Assembly: GCA_002699335.1 (NCBI GenBank)
Contig: PACG01000006.1
Coordinates: forward strand, 1-20,786
Length of the DNA stretch: 20,786 nt
Direction: 5' to 3'
From: Candidatus Poribacteria bacterium
GTDB taxonomy: Bacteria; Poribacteria; WGA-4E; UBA9662
The translations under genes and the position numbers were made by a program. Under the pieces are notes generated by a model. The model saw only the letters and a list, made by a program, of their open reading frames with translations, had not been told where the DNA came from and did no database searches. This document shows, piece after piece, positions 9,344-16,960 of this stretch (positions are counted from its first letter, which is position 1; every line of letters begins with the position of its first letter).

Positions 9344-11500
9344 CTATTTTTCTATCATTTCCACCACGCCATTCCAGTCATCGGTAACACCTGTCTCCAA
9401 ATAGCGAACTGCTTGTTGACGGTAGAGTTCTGCCACCTGGTCAGCAGGAAAAGTGGCTAGAATATCGGTCATGATTTTCTGAGCCTTGTCAAAATCTCGC
9501 TGGTAGTAGAAGTCAATTCCCTGCTTTAACCTGGTATGCGTGGATTCCTTTTGGTTCCTGAGATCTACAGGATCGGCGTTATAGATCTCATGAACGCTAA
9601 CAACGCCTTTTCGGCCCTTGACCTGCACTCGTTCCATGAACCGTGACTGATAGTGTGATGTGTCTTGCAGGTGGTCAAGGGTATCTTGGCTAACCAACAT
9701 TGAACATCCGTATCGTTTGGTCAATCCTTCCAAGCGGGCACTGGTATTTACCACGTCAGAAATAACTGTCCCTTCGATCCGTTCGCTTTCACCGATTATA
9801 CCCAGCATCAGTTCTCCGGTATGAATGCCGACACCAAGTTTGATCGGTATCAATCCATCATTAATTCGCTGTTGATTCAGGGTTTGGACCTCTTCCAATA
9901 TCTTAATCCCCGCTGAAACTGCATCGTCCGACAATTCTGGAAACAGTGCCATGATCGCATCACCCATGTATTTGTCGATAAAGCCGTTTTGCTGACGAAC
10001 GACGGGACCAATTCGTTCGAGCAGAACGTTGATGAAATCGAAGTTCTCTTCCGGCGACATCTTCTCTGATAAGAAGGTGAAATCCCGGATATCAGCGAAA
10101 AGAACCGTCATGTTTAGCTGTTTTTGATCACCCAGTTTGACCGCGACAATATCGTTTTGACGCCCCATATAGTCCAGCATCTTTTGCGGTACGAAACGGA
10201 AAATAGCCTGATTAATTTCAGCCAACTTTTGATTTAGCTGATGTAAGCTTTGATGGTTAACCGCAATTTCGCGAGCCAGGTAAACCGAGTAGCAGGTCAA
10301 ATTGAATACATATCCTGCCATCACCGCGGGTTGAGTGTAAAACTGTTTGTCGAGAAATCCAAAGTCGATCAGGACATTGTAAAGAATGGTTAGCTCGAAG
10401 GTGATGACACCGAGAATAAGAATCCCGGATCTTTCCCGTTGTTGAAAACTGAGTCGAATGACAATCCGAAACATCTCAACCAATTGAGCAATGGCCGTCA
10501 CATGGTAAAGATGCTGTAGCAGCCTATAACGTTCGTAACCGATCAGGCCGAGCTCAGCGGGGATTTTGGTGATGAAAACCAGACTCCACATCACAACAAA
10601 TAGAAAAAATCGTCTGGGCAAAACGTCGAGTGAAACAGCATAAATGAACCGGAGGCCAGCCAACCAGGAAATAGCGAAAAAACCGTAGAATACAGTTAAA
10701 GAGTGGGTGAAAAACGGGTCAGATACCGAAAACCAGAGGGCAAAGGTTAAACCGCTAAACAGTACGAAAACGGCATAATACAGATTTTCGCGTAGATCAG
10801 GATAAAAGATAAAGATAAACAGGTGCAGGATTGCCAGCGCCAGCGAAAAACCGAGGACTGAAAACTGAAAGATAGTTGTATCCCGGACTAGCTGTGTTAC
10901 CTCTTGTGCCTGAATAAGGGAACTACTACCGATTTGGAAAGTGAATCCGCCATGCCCACTTTGATGTGGTAGAGCAATCAAAACCGAATTTTGACCGGCT
11001 TTCAGGTCAGCTGAATACTGACGAATCGCAAATTTCTCAGAGGGTAGTGGTGGCTGATCAAGCAGTAATTCACCGTTTAGCCACAGACGAGCGTCGTCGG
11101 TACAACCGAGTGAGATCAGGACAGTTTCGGCTTTTAAGCTATCAAATTTCCTGTAGGCATAGACAGTTAAGATCCGAGATTTGTATTTAGACCTCTTCTC
11201 ACCCACACCTCCAAATAGTGCTACTACCGAATGGGGAGCAGCATACGGTTTCCATGTTTTTTCGCTAATCGTATGATCGGTTTGACCCCTCACTAGAAGA
11301 GGGCAGTCATCCAGAATGTATTTCGGTCTCTGATCAGAGGGCGCCTCAAGGTCTTGAAGAATAAACCAATTTGTCACAAATGCGCCATTCAATTCTACCG
11401 GTTTTAGTTCTGCCGGTGCGCAAGACTGAAAGAATAGGAAGGCAATTGAGACAACGCCAACTATTTCTAGTAGTGTGAAATAGTTCTTCAACTTTGACAT
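9344..11500 (-). CDS. Membrane-anchored class III adenylate cyclase with 7TM region
   Basis: Protein of 718 aa that should make cyclic AMP from ATP at the cytoplasmic face. The leader ends LFFQSC (Cys27), an imperfect lipobox or first membrane segment. An extracytoplasmic jelly-roll-like domain follows (about 35-205, with DDARLWLNGELLL). About seven membrane helices (about 215-420) give a 7TM-DISM-like arrangement. A short coiled coil (HQLNQKLAEINQAIF) leads to the cyclase domain (about 460-650). All catalytic residues are visible: metal-binding Asp470 and Asp514, adenine-recognising Lys510 and Asp582, and Asn585 and Arg589 of the transition-state NxxxR motif. Lys/Asp at the purine sites predicts ATP rather than GTP. 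The C-terminal 60 residues look like a TPR-type helical tail ending GVTDDWNGVVEM. An outside ligand probably signals through the helices. It is divergent from the dUTPase gene. Confidence 0.92.
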   Translation of the reverse strand: MSKLKNYFTLLEIVGVVSIAFLFFQSCAPAELKPVELNGAFVTNWFILQDLEAPSDQRPKYILDDCPLLVRGQTDHTISEKTWKPYAAPHSVVALFGGVGEKRSKYKSRILTVYAYRKFDSLKAETVLISLGCTDDARLWLNGELLLDQPPLPSEKFAIRQYSADLKAGQNSVLIALPHQSGHGGFTFQIGSSSLIQAQEVTQLVRDTTIFQFSVLGFSLALAILHLFIFIFYPDLRENLYYAVFVLFSGLTFALWFSVSDPFFTHSLTVFYGFFAISWLAGLRFIYAVSLDVLPRRFFLFVVMWSLVFITKIPAELGLIGYERYRLLQHLYHVTAIAQLVEMFRIVIRLSFQQRERSGILILGVITFELTILYNVLIDFGFLDKQFYTQPAVMAGYVFNLTCYSVYLAREIAVNHQSLHQLNQKLAEINQAIFRFVPQKMLDYMGRQNDIVAVKLGDQKQLNMTVLFADIRDFTFLSEKMSPEENFDFINVLLERIGPVVRQQNGFIDKYMGDAIMALFPELSDDAVSAGIKILEEVQTLNQQRINDGLIPIKLGVGIHTGELMLGIIGESERIEGTVISDVVNTSARLEGLTKRYGCSMLVSQDTLDHLQDTSHYQSRFMERVQVKGRKGVVSVHEIYNADPVDLRNQKESTHTRLKQGIDFYYQRDFDKAQKIMTDILATFPADQVAELYRQQAVRYLETGVTDDWNGVVEMIEK

Positions 11501-11542
11501 CTAATAGAACCATCCGTCCGTGTTTCTATTTTCGGTTTATAT

Positions 11543-11570
11543 TTTATACCGAATTGGACTTTTCTAACAA
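11543..11570 (-). promoter_or_regulatory. Possible promoter of the adenylate cyclase gene
   Basis: On the minus strand, TTGTTA (11565-11570) is followed after 16 bases by TATAAA (11543-11548), about 40 bases upstream of the cyclase start codon. Five of six bases match the sigma-70 consensus at -10 and four of six at -35. The region is A+T-rich and shared with the divergent dUTPase gene, so chance matches are easy. Confidence 0.35.
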
Positions 11571-11687
11571 GAGCTACTTAAGCCCTAACCTGAAGATATG
11601 GTACAATCACGGTCAATTCTGGATATTTAAAATTAGAAGCAGATACATTCACGACACCCCACTTTCGTCAGAGAATGACATATATTT

Positions 11688-12137
11688 ATGGAAATCACAA
11701 TTAAACGAATTGATAAAGATCTACCATTGCCAAAGTACGAAACCGATGGAGCTGTCGGCTTCGATCTATTTTGTCGTCAGCCAACGACGATCGCACCGAA
11801 AACCGTCGCCTTAATCCCCGCCAATGTAATCATCGAAACGCCGCCGGGTTATATGCTGATGGTCACTTTGAGAAGTAGTACCCCTCGCAAAAAAGGGTTA
11901 CTGATTCCACACGGCGTCGGTATTATCGACCAGGACTATTGTGGCCCAGAGGATGAGATTTTAATTCAAGTTCTCAACTTTACAGACCAAGATGTTATTA
12001 TCGAACGAGGTGACCGTATTGCACAGGGAATCTTCGTCAAAGTGGAGAATGCCAGGAGTGGAATCAGTTGGCGCCAGGTGGATCAAATTGAACCTGATCG
12101 CCAGACACGTGGCGGATTTGGTAGCACTGGTTCGTAA
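11688..12137 (+). CDS. dut: dUTP diphosphatase (dUTPase)
   Basis: Trimeric nucleotide pyrophosphatase of 149 aa that hydrolyses dUTP to dUMP and diphosphate, keeping uracil out of DNA and feeding dTMP synthesis. The five family motifs appear in order: AVGFDLF (22-28), RSSTPRKKG (62-70), HGVGIIDQDYCG (75-86, with Asp81 as the likely catalytic base and Tyr84 in the uracil hairpin), GDRIAQ (108-113), and the Gly-rich RGGFGSTGS tail (141-149), whose Phe stacks on the base. The length is typical. The start is ATG at 11688; the ribosome-binding site is weak (GAGAATG about 13 bases upstream). An alternative long frame at 11494-11814 is only an overlap. The gene is divergent from the cyclase. It is intact, although the DNA just downstream is decayed. 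Confidence 0.92.
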   Translation: MEITIKRIDKDLPLPKYETDGAVGFDLFCRQPTTIAPKTVALIPANVIIETPPGYMLMVTLRSSTPRKKGLLIPHGVGIIDQDYCGPEDEILIQVLNFTDQDVIIERGDRIAQGIFVKVENARSGISWRQVDQIEPDRQTRGGFGSTGS

Positions 12138-12287
12138 GGAAAACAGTTAATTCTAAATCATCGGCACTAGGTATCAGAATGACCATTTAAAAGTCAATGG
12201 ACCTCTGATTAATTTCCTGAGTATTGGTAGGAACTGTTTTGTCGCTGAATGTGCAGCGACGTCACTTGTAAGACCGGTCAGAGAACC

Positions 12288-12645
12288 ATGGTAAAGATTG
12301 AAATCACTGGGAGTGGTGGGTATCAAAATGGCAAAATCGCCGATCTCCCCATCCAGCAAATGATGGCGTTCCGCAACCAGCAGGAGAACCAGGGACAACT
12401 GACCACCTGATCGTGACCCGACGAAACCCGAATGAAGCAGAACTATCCAACCTGTTTAATCCTGAAACTGAATACCTTTTGGATCAGCCAGGGGCCCTAA
12501 AGTGACTGTTACTACCTATGATATGCCGGATCAACAGTTGCGACAACTTTAGCTGGGGTTGATGATAGCGTAGCTTCGGCTTTATTTCTACTAGGTTGAA
12601 GCGGGTGGTTATGCTGAGACGCGCAAGATGGTGATTCCGAAATAG
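12288..12645 (+). pseudogene. Broken gene of unknown function upstream of the caspase remnant
   Basis: Starting at ATG 12288, one frame reads MVKIEITGSGGYQNGKIADL and continues to TGA at 12408. A shifted frame continues with LIVTRRNPNEAELSNLFNPE and stops at 12503. A third continues with KVTVTTYDMPDQQLRQL to a TAG. A last piece reads VEAGGYAETRKMVIPK and ends with TAG at 12643-12645. Joined, these would give a protein of about 115 aa, which I do not recognise. It has a Gly-rich N-terminal strand and an acidic middle, with no signal peptide. It ends 20 bases before the ATG of the caspase remnant on the same strand, so the two may once have formed an operon. Confidence 0.5.
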
Positions 12646-12665
12646 GAGTTGGAGAGAGGTTCGGC

Positions 12666-13140
12666 ATGAAACGGCTATTGACTTACTCTTATTGATCGTA
12701 TTGATAACGATTCCTTTGCGGGCTGAGAAGTGGGCTCTGTTAGTTGGGCTCAACAGCTATCCCAACGATATCAGCAACCTTGAGTATTGTGTGGCTGATG
12801 TGGAAGCCTTCCGTTAGGCTTTGGTCACTGTAGCTGGGTTCAATGCGGACAAAATCTTCCTGATGACCGATCAGATGACAGGACAAATAGAACCCACCCA
12901 CATCAATGTCATTGCCAGGTTAGGCGTTTTATCCCGTCAGATCAAAGCAGATGACACCTTCGTTTTCTACTTCTCCGGTCATACCTTTGGATAGGGTGAG
13001 CAGGATTCTATCTGTGGTTAAGGCTCAGCAGCTATTGACGGTGATCGATGCCTGCAGGAACAACACAGCCAAGGACAAAAGTGAAGAGGACAACTTACTG
13101 AACGACGATTTCACCAAAGGATTCAAGATCCGACGCAGTA
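12666..13140 (+). pseudogene. Secreted caspase-like (peptidase C14) protein gene, degenerate
   Basis: The ATG at 12666, with GGAGAGAGG upstream, begins MKRLLTYSY. A frame change joins it to LLIVLITIPLRAEKWALLVG, giving a Sec signal peptide that runs into the first strand of a caspase p20 domain (WALLVGLNSYPNDISNLEYC). A TAG at 12815-12817 interrupts ADVEAFR/ALVTVAGF. The histidine motif survives as VFYFSGHT (His codon 12980-12982; the usual SGHG has lost its second Gly), followed by another TAG. After a frame change the catalytic cysteine motif LLTVIDACRNN is intact (Cys codon 13053-13055), with DDFTKGFKI behind it. Only 24 codons separate the His and Cys codons, fewer than normal, so an internal deletion is likely. 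Bacterial caspase-like proteases cut after basic residues and act in stress or death pathways. This copy cannot be made. Confidence 0.8.
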
Positions 13141-13143
13141 GCA

Positions 13144-13418
13144 GTGGATCGGGCAAACCCAGTGTTAGTAAGATTTTATACCCCTGCAACGGTCCGGGCC
13201 ACAGTAGAGGATGCGTTGCTGCATTGTGCAGAGATCCGGGAGGGCGACATGCCCGTATTGTGTAGTTACGAGTGGGCTTCCGCTGCGTTGGCCGAGACCG
13301 CTGCGTATGCTGAAGAGCTCAAGCCGGCGGCGATGATCTACCAAGACTCTGACTGGCTTGCACCCCGTTCCACCAGATGAAAATGATGAAAGGCAAACAC
13401 TGTGAGGTACAAGGATGA
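13144..13418 (+). pseudogene. 5'-truncated gene end joined to the caspase remnant
   Basis: From 13144 the plus strand reads a good-quality protein segment: NPVLVRFYTPATVRATVEDA, then LLHCAEIREGDMPVLCSYEW, then AAYAEELKPAAMIYQDSDW. It closes at 13378 in its own frame. In the frame one step away it runs on as CTPFHQMKMMKGKHCEVQG to a TGA at 13416-13418 that overlaps the next gene's ATG (ATGA). Such an overlap is typical of translationally coupled genes, so the second ending is probably the original. The N-terminal part is missing, and the segment starts abruptly within 10 bases of the last caspase codons. Base composition switches to high G+C here. I do not recognise the family. It is likely the upstream operon partner of the metallo-hydrolase. 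Confidence 0.5.
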
Positions 13419-14278
13419 TTGATCTGATCCAACCGGTCCGGAGCGGACGTGGGCTGCTTGACGAGATTGAAGCTATGGATCCGGGTTACCCCGGCGTGGC
13501 CTGCTGGTGGCTGGGCCAAAGCGGCTTCGTTCTCAAGTCCCGCGAAGCTATCGTCTACATCGATCCGTACCTGTCCGAGCACTTGAGTCGGAAGTACGCC
13601 GACACGGAGAAGCCACACATTCGTATGACCGAGGCGCCCATCCAGGGCGAAGCCATCACCCACGCGGACATTGTGGTCAGTACCCACAAGCACTCGGATC
13701 ACATGGACCCGGGCACCGTTCCGGCGATTCTGGCTTCATCGCAACAGGCTGTCTATGTCCTGCCGCGAGCCCATCGTGAGCATGTCCTGGCATGGGGCTT
13801 GCGTGAGGAACGGCTGGTACTCGCAGACGTGGACCAGCCGCTGACGGTGCACAGGATCGAGATTGTCCCGCAACCGGCAGCCCATGAGGCATTGGACTTC
13901 ATCCCGGGCGTCGGCTACCCACACATGGGCTTCATCATTCGCATGGGTGGCGTGACACTGTACCATTCCGGTGACGGCATTCCCTACACGGGACTCGCCG
14001 AGCGCCTTCGGGCGCAACCCGTGGACGTAGCCTTCCTGCCAATCAACGGCCGCGACGCCGCGCGTCACGGTACGCCGGGCAACTTTACCATCGAAGAGAC
14101 CATGTGTATCGCCGAGTTGGCCGGCGTCGGCATCGTCGTTCCTCACCACTACGATATGTTCACCTTCAACACCGTCGATGTGAAGAAGTTCGAGGCCTGG
14201 GCAAGAGAAGCCTACCCACACCGTCAGATCCGGGTCTGTCAAGTTGGGGGACAGCAGATCTTCAGGCCCGATGCATGA
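13415..14278 (+). CDS. MBL-fold metal-dependent hydrolase, UlaG-like
   Basis: Cytoplasmic metallo-beta-lactamase-fold hydrolase of 287 aa. It resembles UlaG, the L-ascorbate-6-phosphate lactonase, although the substrate here is not established. CWWLGQSGFVLK (30-41) is the first strand pair seen in UlaG relatives. The metal-binding signature is THKHSDHMDP (90-99: His91, His93, Asp95, His96). Further metal ligands are expected from the LYHSGDG segment (182-188, Asp187) and from VPHHYDMF (242-249). No signal peptide is present. The start is ATG at 13415, preceded by GAGG with seven bases of spacing and overlapping the stop of the truncated upstream gene. G+C is visibly higher than in neighbours: 38 of 60 bases on the line 14041-14100, against 30 of 60 at 8461-8520 in the dehydrogenase. 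This suggests horizontal origin. The gene is intact. Confidence 0.88.
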   Translation: MIDLIQPVRSGRGLLDEIEAMDPGYPGVACWWLGQSGFVLKSREAIVYIDPYLSEHLSRKYADTEKPHIRMTEAPIQGEAITHADIVVSTHKHSDHMDPGTVPAILASSQQAVYVLPRAHREHVLAWGLREERLVLADVDQPLTVHRIEIVPQPAAHEALDFIPGVGYPHMGFIIRMGGVTLYHSGDGIPYTGLAERLRAQPVDVAFLPINGRDAARHGTPGNFTIEETMCIAELAGVGIVVPHHYDMFTFNTVDVKKFEAWAREAYPHRQIRVCQVGGQQIFRPDA

Positions 14279-14793
14279 AGATAATCGTCTGGCCACGCTG
14301 AAGGAGGAACCTGCATGATAAATCGATCCGTGGTGGAATGACCCACGGGCTCACTGCGGACAAGAGGCGAAAGTGTTTTCCAGGTTTCACGATGTTCCAC
14401 CTCGACGGAAACCATACGGCACTGGGACAGGGAAATACCCGGACGGCTTTGGATCACTTCTCTTTATTGGGTTGATTTTGGGTGGGGCTCTACTCGGTTG
14501 CTTCTGGCCAGCCTTGAGTCTAGTCTTACGGTCTAGGGTCTACAGCTGGATTTAGTCCCACTATCTCCCCTAAGTAATGTCACATCCTTTGTTAGCGGAA
14601 CTATTTGAAATCCTGTGCTGGTGCCGGATTTCGGCAGAAAAGTTTGACCGAAGCAACGAACTGCAAACAGAATCACACTAACCGACAGCAGCAAAGCTGC
14701 CTGGGAAACAGGTTTCTACTGTTGATCCCAGGATCTCCCGAATTCATCCGTGGGGAGTATGCCAAGTCATCGGCTTTCTCAAATCCGTTATGG
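14279..14793. other. Gene-poor stretch after the G+C-rich block
   Basis: A strong ribosome-binding site (AAGGAGG near 14300) precedes an ATG at 14315, but that frame stops after eight codons (MINRSVVE). This looks like the cut-off start of a further operon gene. A GTG-started frame at 14373-14555 encodes 60 aa with one hydrophobic segment (LLFIGLILGGALLGCFW). It has no family match and could be chance. Composition returns to the window's usual level after about 14400. The part from about 14560 to 14793 shows no convincing gene, and no terminator was found for the minus-strand TPR gene. Confidence 0.45.
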
Positions 14794-15591
14794 CTATTTG
14801 ACCTTCTTTTCGATCGTTTTTCGGAGTTGTTGGGCTGTTTTTTTATACTCCGGATCTTGTTTGGCTTTGGCTGGCAGTTGATCGACCTGATCCAATTCAT
14901 CCAGAGCCGACGGCCACGCTTTCATCGTCTGATAGGTAATGGCTAGCTCCAGGTGGTGGTTGATATAATCCGGAGCCAGTTCAGTCGCTTTTTTCAGATA
15001 TTCGGCCGCTTCCTGGTTGGAGGCCGGAGGCAACCCACCGTAGAGAATCTTGGCAAAGGCTTTTGAAATACCATTCAGGTTGGCCACATTGCGATGCCAC
15101 CGACCCAGCAGATGATAGGCCGTATCGTTTTTGGGATCTAACTCAATTGCCTTCTCAACTGATTTCTTAACCTCCGCCGACAGCCGAACTTTTTCTTTAC
15201 TCCCCTCACCTAACGCCACTTTACCGACAGCTACGCCATCGTAGGTATGGCACCTAGAGTGGTTAGGATCAACTTGAATCCCTTTTTTAGCGTATGACTC
15301 TGCCGTTTTGTACAATCCCCTTTGCTTAGCTTTTTCCTTCTCTACATTACCTAGATCGACATAAGCTCGAGCTAACCGCCATAAGACCTCGGCATTATTG
15401 GGATCAATCTTATCCGCTTGCAGAAATGCGTCGAGTTCAGCTTGCGTTTGGTTGTTTTTCCTATGCTGTTCTCCTTGTTCAATGTATGTGGCCACATCTT
15501 CTGCCTGCACGGTTAAACCAATTCCTAAAATCGGGGGAACAAATACTAGCCAACAAACTATTACCATTCCATACAATAGTTTCTTTTTCAT
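14794..15591 (-). CDS. Exported TPR protein, RMD-like
   Basis: Protein of 265 aa with a Sec signal peptide (1-30, ending LTVQA before EDVATY), so probably periplasmic. The mature part is a run of tetratricopeptide helices: a standard repeat with AELDAFLQADKIDPNNAEVL, then AESYAKKGIQVDPNHS, SVEKAIELDPKNDTAYHLLG, and a last set ending DELDQVDQLPAKAKQDPEYK. The order (CHTYDGVAVGK, KKSVEKAIELDPKND, HLLGRWHRNVANL, KILYGGLPP, then EYLKKATELAPD) closely follows the regulator-of-microtubule-dynamics (RMD/FAM82) TPR family, found in animals and in many Gram-negative bacteria. The start is taken as ATG at 15591 (AGGTG six bases upstream) rather than the GTG nine bases earlier. It lies 32 bases downstream of the outer-membrane barrel gene on the same strand, so the two are probably co-transcribed. 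A periplasmic scaffold role is inferred. Confidence 0.85.
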   Translation of the reverse strand: MKKKLLYGMVIVCWLVFVPPILGIGLTVQAEDVATYIEQGEQHRKNNQTQAELDAFLQADKIDPNNAEVLWRLARAYVDLGNVEKEKAKQRGLYKTAESYAKKGIQVDPNHSRCHTYDGVAVGKVALGEGSKEKVRLSAEVKKSVEKAIELDPKNDTAYHLLGRWHRNVANLNGISKAFAKILYGGLPPASNQEAAEYLKKATELAPDYINHHLELAITYQTMKAWPSALDELDQVDQLPAKAKQDPEYKKTAQQLRKTIEKKVK

Positions 15592-15623
15592 GTAGTTCAC
15601 CTTTTAGCTTCTAGTAAAAAACG

Positions 15624-16826
15624 TTAATACAGATATCCAATGCCGATATATACAGCCATTGGTGTTTCTTTTGAATTTCCGATATCCCCTGCCACGATAA
15701 AGTTTTTATTCCAGATCAGTCTCATACCACCACCTCGCGAGATTTTGAGGGTATTGGTTGCAGTCGATTCCCTGCTATTCGTCTCAGCTTCATCGTGCCA
15801 AACCCCGCCGAAATCGAGGAATAGATTGGCCGCCAGGGTGAAATCCTGATTCAGGAAACGGAAGTCGACGATCAACCAACGCAACTCCTGATTAGAAAAA
15901 AACTTTGTTTTACCGATAAATCGGTTCAGTGGAATTCCCCGTAAGCTTTTGGACCCGCCCAGCGCTTCCTCTTTCCACTGCGCTGAATTGGCAAAGTAGG
16001 ATAGTTCATAAAAGGGAGGATCTCCTACCAGGGTTTCACCCATCACTCGACCTGCGTAGATCAAGCGTTTTGAAAGCAATGGGAAATAGACCCGCAGGGT
16101 GGAGGTCAGCCGAAGATAGTTGTAGTCACTGCCGAGGATACTGTTTGAGGCCTCAGCCAACAGGTCCAGCCAATATCCCTGTGTCGGCACCGACTCATTG
16201 TCGCGGGTATCGTGAACTATCCCCAACTTGAGATAGTTGGTCCAACCCCCTTCCGCACCTACCGGGGTCATTTTTTGCAGGCTTGGACTTTGATCTAGAT
16301 TGATGTCGGTATTGAAAATACCCAATCCAAGCAAGGCCTGTAACTTGTGGTGCACGTTTTTCTCACCTTCTGGTGGTTGCCAGATTGTTCGCTGCAGATC
16401 TGTCGCCAGGTTAAGCCGACGGCGTTGATAAGTTTCTGTCTCCAACGATGACCAATTGCCGATGCCAGAGAATGGGCTAGTTGAATCGTCGTTGTAGCGC
16501 AAGTCTACACTCAGGCGATAGCTGGGAATCAGATAAGGAGAATCGAAAAAGAGGTACGTTCGCATTGGCCCCTTAGTGGTATTCCAAAAATTGGCGTGAA
16601 ATTTATAGAAGTATGGGGCGTAAGCGTCAGGGCGTGCATACATAGCACCTTGCAGTCCGTAACCGATCCCCATATCGTCATCGACAAAAAAGTTAGGGAT
16701 GGCGGCTAACGAAAATGGTCGATCTTGTTTTTCTTCAGCCAGTAACCGAATTGGCGTGACCGTAGCCTGTATTAGAACGGCAAGACCTAACAGCCCATAA
16801 ATAATCAAGTGTCTTCTGCTAAACAA
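15624..16826 (-). CDS. BamA/TamA-like outer-membrane protein (Omp85/D15 barrel)
   Basis: Outer-membrane beta-barrel of 400 aa with an N-terminal export signal (about 1-30, hydrophobic LIIYGLLGLAVLIQATVTPI). It is shorter than BamA (about 800 aa) and lacks room for a string of POTRA domains, so it is essentially the 16-strand D15 barrel. Family features are DTRDNESVPTQGYW (206-219), the lid-loop motif GGSKSLRGIPLNRF (290-303, normally VRGF/Y), QELRW (313-317), LFLDFGGVW (335-343), and a C-terminal strand ending YIGIGYLY with a terminal aromatic, as in beta-signals. The start is TTG at 16826, supported by AGGAG seven bases upstream. It is the first gene of a probable two-gene operon with the TPR protein, and divergent from the methyltransferase. 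Short D15 proteins may secrete or insert partners, or transport lipid; the cargo is unknown. Confidence 0.87.
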   Translation of the reverse strand: MFSRRHLIIYGLLGLAVLIQATVTPIRLLAEEKQDRPFSLAAIPNFFVDDDMGIGYGLQGAMYARPDAYAPYFYKFHANFWNTTKGPMRTYLFFDSPYLIPSYRLSVDLRYNDDSTSPFSGIGNWSSLETETYQRRRLNLATDLQRTIWQPPEGEKNVHHKLQALLGLGIFNTDINLDQSPSLQKMTPVGAEGGWTNYLKLGIVHDTRDNESVPTQGYWLDLLAEASNSILGSDYNYLRLTSTLRVYFPLLSKRLIYAGRVMGETLVGDPPFYELSYFANSAQWKEEALGGSKSLRGIPLNRFIGKTKFFSNQELRWLIVDFRFLNQDFTLAANLFLDFGGVWHDEAETNSRESTATNTLKISRGGGMRLIWNKNFIVAGDIGNSKETPMAVYIGIGYLY

Positions 16827-16960
16827 AATGGATCTCCTAAAATACCGAGAATCAGACTAGATCCTATCATAGATTTATAAAACTGTATAGGTCTCTCTAC
16901 TGATTTATTGACATTATTGACGTGCTCAGTTAGACTTCCATAAACTAGATATTTCCTTTG

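Noticed and set aside
11494..11814. Plus-strand frame of 106 codons overlapping the dUTPase start
   Set aside because: It overlaps the dUTPase in another frame, has no motif and starts inside the cyclase gene end.
13736..14296. Minus-strand 186-codon frame opposite the metallo-hydrolase
   Set aside because: High G+C leaves the antisense frame open. The sense strand has clear HxHxDH and other motifs.
14605..14946. Plus-strand 113-codon hydrophobic frame
   Set aside because: Its second half is the antisense of the TPR gene, and no ribosome-binding site is present.
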